64,000 bases of DNA. It comes from CBDHFQ01 sp965262565 (GTDB taxonomy: Bacteria > Bacteroidota > Bacteroidia > J057). Location of the stretch: the NCBI GenBank assembly GCA_965262565.1, contig CBDHFQ010000038.1:62001-126000 (forward strand). Reading direction: 5' to 3'. The position numbers and the translations under genes were made by a program. Below the pieces are notes generated by a model. The model saw nothing but the letters and a program-made list of their open reading frames with translations, ran no database searches and was not told the DNA's origin. This document shows, piece after piece, positions 53,737 through 62,295 of the stretch. How positions within the stretch are numbered: the stretch's first letter is position 1; each line of letters starts with the position of its first letter.

Positions 53737-53821
53737 GCCCAGGTGGTGGAATTGGTAGACACGCTAGCTTGAGGGGCTAGTGGACATTGCGTCCGTGCTG
53801 GTTCGAGTCCAGTCCTGGGTA
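53737..53821 (+). tRNA. tRNA-Leu (anticodon GAG)
   Basis: An 85-base class II tRNA with a long variable arm (TGGACATTGCGTCCG). Acceptor GCCCAGG pairs with CCTGGGT with a G-U end pair, and the anticodon stem CTAGC/GCTAG carries the loop TTGAGGG, giving GAG. CCA is not encoded. Confidence 0.94.
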
Positions 53822-53841
53822 TTTTTTAAACATTGTTTACA

Positions 53842-55803
53842 TCATTTAAACGCCAATCCAAATCCAAAAGGAAACAACGGATCTTTAGTATCATAAGGTA
53901 CATCTTCCAATTGGGCTTCTACTGCTTCAGCGGAACTCGGCAATTCTATTGGCAATTTCCCAGAAGGTTTCGCTTTACCAAAGATAATATCAAAATAGGC
54001 TCGATCGGAAACAGCAAAATCGGCTATCAACGCCTGGCTACTCTCTGCTATCTCAGGAATGATAGCAGCTCTTTCTAAGGTAATCCCCACAACAGCAGGT
54101 TTTTGGCGAATGAGACTTAACACAGGAGCTTTTTCCTCTTCTGTAAAATTCAGTCTACCTGCATGAAACATCCGCTCTAACATTTCCCCATTTCTAGGTT
54201 CAAAAGGGGTAAGCAGATGTTTGAGTACTATATCTGCTTCTGCCACTTGATCTACCACTTCTGCATATTCTTTCGCCAATTCTTTGTCAAACCCCTCAAC
54301 ATAAATTTTTGTCTTGGAGGATAGGGGAAGAAGGTCATTCTCATTTTTTAACAATACTAATGACTTTACTTGAGCCTCATACCCCTTTTGATTAAATTCA
54401 GGCGTAGAAACTTTCTCATTGGCACTCTTCACATCTACATAAGGATCATCAAACAATCCTAATCGGAACTTATCTCTTAAAATTCTTCTCACTGATTCAT
54501 CTATTCGAGCTTCGGAAAGTTGGCCTTCATTCACCAACTCAACTACCACATCCGAGATATATTCACCGCCGAACATATCACAACCGGCCTCTATAATTTT
54601 TTTGATACGCTCTTTTTCTGTCAATGCCTCTACTCCCCAGGCTTTGGCTTCCGTAATCATATTTCCTGTTACTAATTTCCAATCTGTACATATCACTCCA
54701 TTAAACCCATATTTCTCTCTTAGCAATCCTGTAATAATGTCCTTATTATACCCAAAAGCTACCTCCTCAGAGGTTTGTCCTACGGGTATCCCATAATAAG
54801 GCATCATCTGAGCCGATTGAGCTGGAAAAGCCCCTTTCTCAAAGGGAATTAAATGATAATCAAATTGGCCACCAGGATATACTTGCTCTTTTCCATAATG
54901 AAAATGGGCATCTTCTCCATCTTTTTGTGGCCCACCTCCGGAAAAGTGCTTAGTCATACAAGCCACACTTTGATTGGTCAAAGAATCACCTTGGAAACCA
55001 AGAATATATGCTTTAGTCATTTGGGCAGAAAGTTCTGCATCCTCTCCAAACGTGCCATTGGCTCTTGCCCAACGAGGCTCTGTTGCTAGGTCTGCCATGG
55101 GATGTAGGGCCACTCTGATTCCACAAGCGAGATATTCCTGACGAGCTATATCTCCAAATTCTCTTACCAAATTCGTATCTCTGGTGGCAGCTAACCCTAA
55201 AGTGCCTGGCCATGGCGAAAAGGCTGGTGTTTTAATTCCTACTCCTGGGTTATCCCCTGCAGCATGTCTTGGATCTGAAGCAATAGTAACTGGAATCCCT
55301 AATCGCGTTTTCTCTGCCATTTTCTGGAGTTCGTTGTTCCATGTAGCTAACACTTCCGCACTCATCGGTTGAATATTATTGAAATGATTCATGCGATATT
55401 TTACCATCATTTCTAGGCTGGAGGGAAAAGCAGCAGAAAATACTGTGCTCATAGGATCCCCAGTGTAGGTGGGTTTATTGATTAAGCTACCATCAGAATG
55501 CATCACTGAAAAAGTGATAAACATAGATCCCGCCTTCTCTTCTAAGGTCATTTGTTTTAGAAGATCTTCTAGTCTGTGTTCCAAGGGTGCTCGATGATCT
55601 TCGTACACATCTAACTGGCCGTTTTTATTGAGATCTCTAAAGGAATGCCCTTCTTTCTCCAACGTTTGCACTTCCTCGCCTAATTTAGCAACATACGTTT
55701 TTACCTGCCTTGACCACGTAAATTGAAAGAAGGAGAAAGTCACAAATACTAAGGCAATTAATATTAAGAGGAGAAAGCCTATGATTCGTAGTAGTTTTTT
55801 CAT
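53842..55803 (-). CDS. GH3 family beta-glucosidase-like enzyme, membrane-anchored or secreted
   Basis: About 653 residues from the ATG at 55803. An N-terminal hydrophobic stretch (about residues 4-26) without a lipobox suggests a signal anchor. The GH3 barrel starts MTLEEKAGSMFI; ARWARANGTFGEDAELSAQM is the typical substrate-loop region, and KHFSGGGPQKDGEDAH follows. The likely nucleophile aspartate is in VICTDWKLVTG (residue 374 from this start). A second alpha/beta domain ends the protein (LPLSSKTKIYVEGF, GKLPIELPSS, FPFGFGLAF). The substrate is probably a beta-glucoside. The gene starts away from the next gene with a 137-bp divergent gap. Confidence 0.88.
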   Translation of the reverse strand: MKKLLRIIGFLLLILIALVFVTFSFFQFTWSRQVKTYVAKLGEEVQTLEKEGHSFRDLNKNGQLDVYEDHRAPLEHRLEDLLKQMTLEEKAGSMFITFSVMHSDGSLINKPTYTGDPMSTVFSAAFPSSLEMMVKYRMNHFNNIQPMSAEVLATWNNELQKMAEKTRLGIPVTIASDPRHAAGDNPGVGIKTPAFSPWPGTLGLAATRDTNLVREFGDIARQEYLACGIRVALHPMADLATEPRWARANGTFGEDAELSAQMTKAYILGFQGDSLTNQSVACMTKHFSGGGPQKDGEDAHFHYGKEQVYPGGQFDYHLIPFEKGAFPAQSAQMMPYYGIPVGQTSEEVAFGYNKDIITGLLREKYGFNGVICTDWKLVTGNMITEAKAWGVEALTEKERIKKIIEAGCDMFGGEYISDVVVELVNEGQLSEARIDESVRRILRDKFRLGLFDDPYVDVKSANEKVSTPEFNQKGYEAQVKSLVLLKNENDLLPLSSKTKIYVEGFDKELAKEYAEVVDQVAEADIVLKHLLTPFEPRNGEMLERMFHAGRLNFTEEEKAPVLSLIRQKPAVVGITLERAAIIPEIAESSQALIADFAVSDRAYFDIIFGKAKPSGKLPIELPSSAEAVEAQLEDVPYDTKDPLFPFGFGLAFK

Positions 55804-55940
55804 TGTCAAATGAGTTAGCTTAAATATAATCAAAATTATTCCCTCCTTATGTTGATCCCATCCTCATCAAATATTAAAGAATTATCTGTATGTTGTAATA
55901 GCGTCGTGCTCATTGACATAATATCTCAAATATAAATCTT

Positions 55941-56450
55941 ATGAAAACTTTCATTGTATTTACCCAATTGTCTTTGATCACTTTGTTCATATCACACGCC
56001 CAATTAGATGAATCTACCTTTGACTTTTGGATAGGAAATTGGTCCTTAACTTGGGAAGATGGAGATGGGACAATGGGTAAAGGAACAAATGTTATTGAAA
56101 AGACCCTTGATGGCAAAGTAATACAGGAGCACTTTCAAGCGACAGAAGGTAAATATCAAGGGATGAAAGGAACCAGTATTTCTGTCTTTAATCCTCAGAC
56201 CAACACCTGGCATCAAGCCTGGGCCGATAATCAAGGGAGCTATTTCGATTTCATGGGTGAGATAGATGAAGATAAAAAAATATTTCGGACCAAGGGTAAA
56301 GAACTGGAAGATGGTTCTACCCTCATACAACGGATGGTGTTCTATAATATATCAGAAGATGGCTTAACATGGGATTGGGAAAGCACTAAAGATGGGGGAG
56401 ACACATGGACCTTAAATTGGAGGATTCAATACCTCAAAGTAGAGCCATAA
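55941..56450 (+). CDS. DUF1579-like secreted protein
   Basis: A 169-residue exported protein with a signal peptide ending SHAQ. The pattern FDFWIGNWSLTWEDGDG, FNPQTNTWHQAWADNQG and MVFYNISEDGLTWDWESTKD matches the DUF1579/lipocalin-like family found across bacteria, function unknown. It may bind a small hydrophobic ligand (inference). It stands alone between a GH3 gene and a peptidase gene. Confidence 0.65.
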   Translation: MKTFIVFTQLSLITLFISHAQLDESTFDFWIGNWSLTWEDGDGTMGKGTNVIEKTLDGKVIQEHFQATEGKYQGMKGTSISVFNPQTNTWHQAWADNQGSYFDFMGEIDEDKKIFRTKGKELEDGSTLIQRMVFYNISEDGLTWDWESTKDGGDTWTLNWRIQYLKVEP

Positions 56451-56642
56451 TTTTACTGTCATAAGTAAAATAAGTTTTTTCAGATACAAGAGTAGCGTTA
56501 AAAACCTTATTCGATTACTTAGAATCTAGCTCTTCAGATGATTTTTTCGAAGGTTTCCCAGGTGTAAATAGCGAAAAAGCAGAAGTTGTTTTGTTTTTAG
56601 CTTATCCAAAGTACCTTTAAACACCTTTAGTATAGGAATACG

Positions 56643-57971
56643 ATGAAGAAACACGTTTTTATTATTTTTCTCGCAGTAGGTATATGCCAGTTCTCCCCTC
56701 TTTTAGCACAAAAAGGCTATAAAAAGCTTGAAAGAATCCTCTCACATATTCCGGATATTACCTTTGAACGAATAGAAACGCCTATTTCCAATCTCTCCCA
56801 CATATACTATAAACTAAGCATCAAACAGAACATAGATCATAAAGATCCTACCAAAGGATATTTTTTTCAGAAAGCCATTCTTGCACATAAGGGATTTAAC
56901 AGGCCCACGGTGATGGGTACTCAGGGATATGGATTAGCCTTTAGGGTTTTACATGAACCCACCATCTTACTGGACGCTAATCAAATCGATATAGAACACA
57001 GGTTTTTTGGCTCAAGTGTTCCCGATTCTTTAGACTATCAATATCTCACCTTAGAACAAGCCACTGCAGATCTTCATCACATTAACATTATATTTAAGCG
57101 CATTTATGACCAATCATGGGTGAGTACAGGAATAAGTAAAGGAGGCGTTACCACCATTTGCTATAGATATTTTTATCCAAATGATGTAGACGCCAGTATT
57201 CCCTATGTAGCCCCAATTAACCACAGCCTGGAGGATAAACGCATATACACTTTCCTGGATTCTATAGGAAGTGATCGATGTAGAGAAAATATTATCAACT
57301 TTCAACGCAGTGTCCTTCAACTCAGAGATAAACTATTGCCTACCATAAAGAGTAGTGCCAGAGAACTTGGATGGACCTTTACTTATCATACCATAGAAGA
57401 AGCCTTCGAATATGCCGTATTAGAATACCCCTTCTCCTTTTGGCAATGGGGACATTCCTGTGAAGATATTCCTCCGACTACCGCAGATAAGGACTTAATT
57501 TTTGAGCATTTTTACGACGTATCTGATCTAAGCCTTTTCTCCGACCAACAAATTGAAATATTTGGACCTCATTATTATCAATCCGCTACTGAAATAGGTT
57601 ACTACGGCTATCAAACCGATCACATAGCAGACTTGATGACCGCTCTACCTCCTATCCCTTATCCACTGGCAACCTTTGTTCCAGACAATATGGAAGTCCA
57701 GTTTGATTCTACATTAATGAGAAAGGTTTCTGATTGGCTTAAAACTGAAGGAAACCAATTTATCTACATTTATGGTGCTTTAGATACCTGGTCCGCTACA
57801 GCAGTTCCACCAAGTGATGAAGTAGATGCGCTCTGGTTTTTCATGGAAGGTAAACATCATGGAAATGCTCGCCTTAAACAAATGAAAGCGCCGGAATTAC
57901 AATCTATCCTGGAAGCACTAAAAAGATGGCTTTTATTAAAAGAGGAAGAAGGTGTACCAATGGGTCAATGA
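56643..57971 (+). CDS. S37/PS-10-type aminopeptidase, secreted
   Basis: A 442-residue secreted serine peptidase with an alpha/beta-hydrolase fold and a signal peptide ending LLAQ. The nucleophile elbow is STGISKGGVTTICYRYFYP, with the likely catalytic serine at residue 165. Further family segments are DIEHRFFGSSVPDSLDYQYL and the C-terminal YIYGALDTWSATAVPPSDEV, where the aspartate and later histidine (EGKHHG) complete the triad. The family removes tripeptides or proline-adjacent peptides from N-termini. It is convergent with the PhoD gene, the two stops 8 bases apart. Confidence 0.78.
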   Translation: MKKHVFIIFLAVGICQFSPLLAQKGYKKLERILSHIPDITFERIETPISNLSHIYYKLSIKQNIDHKDPTKGYFFQKAILAHKGFNRPTVMGTQGYGLAFRVLHEPTILLDANQIDIEHRFFGSSVPDSLDYQYLTLEQATADLHHINIIFKRIYDQSWVSTGISKGGVTTICYRYFYPNDVDASIPYVAPINHSLEDKRIYTFLDSIGSDRCRENIINFQRSVLQLRDKLLPTIKSSARELGWTFTYHTIEEAFEYAVLEYPFSFWQWGHSCEDIPPTTADKDLIFEHFYDVSDLSLFSDQQIEIFGPHYYQSATEIGYYGYQTDHIADLMTALPPIPYPLATFVPDNMEVQFDSTLMRKVSDWLKTEGNQFIYIYGALDTWSATAVPPSDEVDALWFFMEGKHHGNARLKQMKAPELQSILEALKRWLLLKEEEGVPMGQ

Positions 57972-57979
57972 CAATTTCT

Positions 57980-59875
57980 TTATTCGTCCACCGCCTCTTT
58001 TAATTCCAACACCTCAATCATTTCCCAATTCAAGGCAGGAGATTCCCCATCTTTCCAAGCGGGCAGACGATAGTATTCCTTATATATCATCGGCGCTCCC
58101 CTCTCCTCATAATCCACTCTTGCATTTTGCGTGTTGACAAACATACTCTTCATCTCCTTTTTATCCACTGTCATTTGAATGTAGCCGTTATATCTGCAAT
58201 CGAAATGTTCCAAGCCTGGATTTATGGTGTCTGGCGACCGTTTTAATATATCCTGATCCTCAGTCAATGCAAAATCGTAGGCCGCTTTTACCCCAAATCT
58301 CGCAGCAACATTGATATTGGCTCGTTTTTCTTCTTCTACTGTCGAAAATGAAAAAATGCGCTCTATTTTTTCGTTGCCATACCCTTTACCTTTTCGATCC
58401 AACCAGAAAAAATCTGCAAAAGCACTCATAGAAGTAACAGAAAAATCCACCATCACTGGTTGTTGTTCGTAATATATCGTGTTCGCCATTTGGATATGAT
58501 AATCTCCCGACAAACAAACAACCCCTCCCATATGGCGATCGTGAAGGTATTGTTTTATCTCTTGCGTTTCCTGCGCATTGACCACCCAAGAATCATGATA
58601 AAGGACTTCTCTGCCCAATCCCAGTTCAGGCATTGCATCAAAATCCAGCGCTACTTCTCCAAAAGGTTCACTATTGATCCAAAGTTTCCACTGAGCTGTA
58701 CTTTGTTCCAAAGAGGTTAAAAACCACTCTTTTTGTTGGTCCCCCAGCGCTGTCGTACCTGGTAATTGGTAGCTTTTATTATCTGTAATGAACAACTGTA
58801 TATCTTTTCCCCATGTTAGAGATCGATAAATACACATAGACTCAATCGCTCTTAAATTATTAGGTTCTGCGAATAAATGTCCCATCAACGAATCTCCTAT
58901 CGGCACATTCTTTACTTGTGTAGGAATAAAATCGTGCGCATAGGATTCGATTCCTTCAAACACACTTGCATGGTCCAATGCCGCAGGAATAAATTCAAAC
59001 CATGCCTGATTAGCGGCTACTTTCATTGTTTGCATTCCTTCCAGACCTATTTTCTTTGTGGCCGGAGATATGCTTTGATAACAACCATTGGCAAATTCGT
59101 GATCATCCCAGGTACAAATAAAAGGCCATCTTGCTCTTGCTTCCTTCATGACAGGATTAGAAAGATATACTTTGTATAAATGGCGATAATCTTCTACCGT
59201 AAATGGCTGTGTAGACCCGGATTTCCATTCTCCTTCTATATCTAATCGCTGTATACCTTGAGGAAAAGGCGGGATTTCGCGTTCTTTTCCAAATCGATCT
59301 ATTAACCACGTTGGTTGATGATTATCATTCCTGGGATCATCGCCTACTACTTCGTAAATAAAATCTCCCAGATGAATAATCAGTTCCAATTGTTCTGAAT
59401 CAGGAGCGGCTTTATCTTCTTCTATCATTCGTGCCAATGTTCCGTAGAAGCCTTGTTCAAAGCTTTGACATGCTAACATTCCTAGGTTTAAGGGCGCACT
59501 TTTCAAAGGATCAGGAGCAGTAAGCGTTCTCCCAATCATAGAGGTGTCATTACTGGCAATAAAACGATAATAATAACGCTGTCCAGAGGCGAGAGGCTGG
59601 GCATAATACCTTACTGTATGATCCCATCTTGATTCCGCTTTAATATGATCGGTTAAAATCACGTTCTTAAACGCCCGATCGCGTGCTACTTCTACTGTTA
59701 AATCTATGGGGCCCTCCCATCTTTCTTGACTTTCTACTCGCGTCCATAGGGTTACGGCATTAGGCTGGGGATCTCCTGAAGCTACCCCTTGAGGGAAATG
59801 AAAAGGACTTGATTGAGCAGAAGAAAAAAAGGGAAACCCCCAAAGTAGGTAGATGATCCAAAATAGTCTTATCAT
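57980..59875 (-). CDS. PhoD-family alkaline phosphatase/phosphodiesterase
   Basis: About 631 residues starting at the ATG at 59875, ahead of a signal peptide ending FSSAQ. The PhoD family opens GVASGDPQPNAVTLWTRV (Fn3-like N-domain), then metal-binding motifs HLGDFIYEVVGDD, CTWDDHEFANGCY and LSGDYHIQMA, which hold the Ca/Fe sites. It hydrolyses phosphate mono- or diesters outside the cytoplasm, usually in response to phosphate limitation. No Pho box could be identified. It is convergent with the S37-like peptidase. Confidence 0.9.
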   Translation of the reverse strand: MIRLFWIIYLLWGFPFFSSAQSSPFHFPQGVASGDPQPNAVTLWTRVESQERWEGPIDLTVEVARDRAFKNVILTDHIKAESRWDHTVRYYAQPLASGQRYYYRFIASNDTSMIGRTLTAPDPLKSAPLNLGMLACQSFEQGFYGTLARMIEEDKAAPDSEQLELIIHLGDFIYEVVGDDPRNDNHQPTWLIDRFGKEREIPPFPQGIQRLDIEGEWKSGSTQPFTVEDYRHLYKVYLSNPVMKEARARWPFICTWDDHEFANGCYQSISPATKKIGLEGMQTMKVAANQAWFEFIPAALDHASVFEGIESYAHDFIPTQVKNVPIGDSLMGHLFAEPNNLRAIESMCIYRSLTWGKDIQLFITDNKSYQLPGTTALGDQQKEWFLTSLEQSTAQWKLWINSEPFGEVALDFDAMPELGLGREVLYHDSWVVNAQETQEIKQYLHDRHMGGVVCLSGDYHIQMANTIYYEQQPVMVDFSVTSMSAFADFFWLDRKGKGYGNEKIERIFSFSTVEEEKRANINVAARFGVKAAYDFALTEDQDILKRSPDTINPGLEHFDCRYNGYIQMTVDKKEMKSMFVNTQNARVDYEERGAPMIYKEYYRLPAWKDGESPALNWEMIEVLELKEAVDE

Positions 59876-60011
59876 TATCAATAGCTTAGATGATCGAATA
59901 TACTTTGCTTTCTATTTTATTAAAATACATTTGTTCCAACAATCAATATTGGATAATATTCATGTAATTTGATGGTATTATCCTCATTAAAGAACTACTA
60001 CAAGGTCGACT

Positions 60012-62204
60012 ATGAAAAACATCATCCTATTTCTCTCTATTGTTGCGATAGTATTAACATATTCTTATGCCCAGTCCGAAGCAGAAGCTACTTTTCCTTT
60101 TCTCAATCCTGATTTACCGTTAGAAGAACGCGTCCAGGACCTGGTTTCCAGAATGACGACAGAAGAAAAAATAGCCCAACTCAATTATGATGCACCTGGG
60201 ATTGAACGTTTGGGAGTACCTGCTTATAATTGGTGGAACGAAGCATTACATGGGGTAGCAAGAGCAGGAAAGGCAACCGTTTTTCCTCAGGCGATAGGGA
60301 TGGCTGCTACCTTTGACGAGGGACTTATTCATCGAATAGCGACAGCAATTTCGGATGAAGCCAGAGCAAAATTTCATGCTAACGTAGCCAATGAAAACAG
60401 GATACGATATGGAGGGCTTACTTTCTGGTCCCCAAATGTGAATATTTTTCGCGATCCCAGATGGGGAAGGGGACAGGAAACCTATGGAGAGGATCCATTT
60501 TTAAGTGGAATTTTAGGAGCGGCTTTCGTTCGTGGATTACAAGGGGATCATCCTACCTATCTTAAAACGGCTGCTTGTGCTAAGCATTATGTGGTACACA
60601 GCGGACCTGAAAAGGATCGACATGTCTTCGATGCCATCGTTTCGGATAAAGATCTATATGAAACTTATCTTCCCGCTTTCAAGACCTTGGTCGAAGCAGA
60701 TGTGGAAGCGGTGATGTGTGCCTATAATCGAACAAATGGGGAACCTTGTTGTGCTAATAAGCGTCTTCTTCAAGATATATTGATCGATGAATTCGGATTT
60801 GATGGCCACCTGCTGTCCGACTGTTGGGCATTAGTCGACTTTCACGAAGGACATAAAGTTACGGCTAATGCGGTAGAATCCGCGGCCTTAGCGCTCAAAT
60901 CAGGTGTCCACCTCAATTGCGGTAATACCTATCCTCATTTATCTGAAGCATTGGAAGAAGGAATGATTACGGAAGAAATGATCGATAACGCCCTTTTGAC
61001 CTTACTAGAAACGCGATTTAGACTAGGATTATTCGATCCTGAAACAAACAATCCTTTTACCAAGATTGGTCCTGAAGTTGTTAACTCTGAAGAGCATCAA
61101 CAATTAGCCTTAGAAGCTGCCCATAAATCTATTGTCCTGTTAAAGAATGATGGGGTACTTCCTATGGACAAAAACATCAGACACTTATATGTAACTGGAC
61201 CTAATGCCACGAATACAGATGTTCTTATGGCCAACTATTATGGCGTTAGTGGAAATATGGTGACTATACTTGAAGGCCTCACAGATGCGGTTTCTCCTGG
61301 CACTGTCATTCAATACAAACATGGATTTTTATTAGATCGACCCAATGTAAATCCTATTGATTGGACCAGTGGAGACGCGAAAAGTGCTGATGCCATCATT
61401 GTGGCTATGGGAATCTCAGGACTGCTAGAGGGAGAAGAAGGGGAGTCCATCGCTTCGCCTACCAAAGGGGACCGGTTCGATATGTCAGTTCCTGAAAATC
61501 AAATAGCGTTTTTAAAGAAATTGAGAGATGGAAATGACAAACCTATTATTACTGTGCTAACTTCTGGTAGCCCACTGGATTTAACAGAGGTACACGAATT
61601 ATCAGACGCAGTTATTTTTGCCTGGTATCCCGGAGAACAAGGAGGTAAGGCTATTGCTGATATTGTTTTTGGGGAGGTAAGTCCCTCGGGAAGGTTACCC
61701 ATCACTTTTCCAGCATCTGTAGATCAGCTTCCAGATTACGCTGACTATAATATGACAAATCGAACCTACCGATATATGACAGAAGATCCTATGTATCCTT
61801 TCGGTTTTGGGTTAAGTTATGCAGATTTTTCCTACACAAATTTAGCGGCAAGTTTATCAACTATTAAGGCTGGAGATTCTGTCACTATTTCTGTTGAAAT
61901 AAGAAATGAAGGGGCGATGAAAGCAAGAGAAGTGGTCCAGTTATATGTTTCCGACCTTGAAGCCTCTTTTACCGTTCCTCAATTTGCATTGAAAGCAGTA
62001 CAGCCTATTATCTTAGCAGCGAACCAGACCCAAACAGTAACTTTTACCATTGGCACCTCCACATTAGAACAAGTGAACACGGAAGGTAGATCTGTGCTAG
62101 AAGCTGGAACCTTTAGAATCCATGTAGGAGGAACCTCTCCTATGGACGTCAATGAATCGCTAGGAAAGAATTTGCCATTATACATTGACTTAGAAGCGGA
62201 GTAA
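60012..62204 (+). CDS. GH3 beta-xylosidase/glucosidase with Fn3-like domain, secreted
   Basis: A 730-residue secreted GH3 enzyme with a signal peptide ending SYAQ. The first barrel has NWWNEALHGVARAGKATVFP and WSPNVNIFRDPRWGRGQETY, typical of the xylosidase branch. The nucleophile aspartate is at residue 270 in GHLLSDCWALVD. The alpha/beta sandwich domain (LLKNDGVLPMDKNIR) and a C-terminal fibronectin III-like domain (REVVQLYVSDLEASFTVPQF) complete the family layout. Likely substrates are xylo- or gluco-oligosaccharides. It starts 130 bases from the divergent PhoD gene. Confidence 0.9.
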   Translation: MKNIILFLSIVAIVLTYSYAQSEAEATFPFLNPDLPLEERVQDLVSRMTTEEKIAQLNYDAPGIERLGVPAYNWWNEALHGVARAGKATVFPQAIGMAATFDEGLIHRIATAISDEARAKFHANVANENRIRYGGLTFWSPNVNIFRDPRWGRGQETYGEDPFLSGILGAAFVRGLQGDHPTYLKTAACAKHYVVHSGPEKDRHVFDAIVSDKDLYETYLPAFKTLVEADVEAVMCAYNRTNGEPCCANKRLLQDILIDEFGFDGHLLSDCWALVDFHEGHKVTANAVESAALALKSGVHLNCGNTYPHLSEALEEGMITEEMIDNALLTLLETRFRLGLFDPETNNPFTKIGPEVVNSEEHQQLALEAAHKSIVLLKNDGVLPMDKNIRHLYVTGPNATNTDVLMANYYGVSGNMVTILEGLTDAVSPGTVIQYKHGFLLDRPNVNPIDWTSGDAKSADAIIVAMGISGLLEGEEGESIASPTKGDRFDMSVPENQIAFLKKLRDGNDKPIITVLTSGSPLDLTEVHELSDAVIFAWYPGEQGGKAIADIVFGEVSPSGRLPITFPASVDQLPDYADYNMTNRTYRYMTEDPMYPFGFGLSYADFSYTNLAASLSTIKAGDSVTISVEIRNEGAMKAREVVQLYVSDLEASFTVPQFALKAVQPIILAANQTQTVTFTIGTSTLEQVNTEGRSVLEAGTFRIHVGGTSPMDVNESLGKNLPLYIDLEAE

Positions 62205-62295
62205 TTTGCAGCTTATATTTAACCCATAAGTCATTTTCCATTCCTCCGAAAAATTACCGAACTTAGCTGGATAATTGCCTTTCCAAGACTAGGAT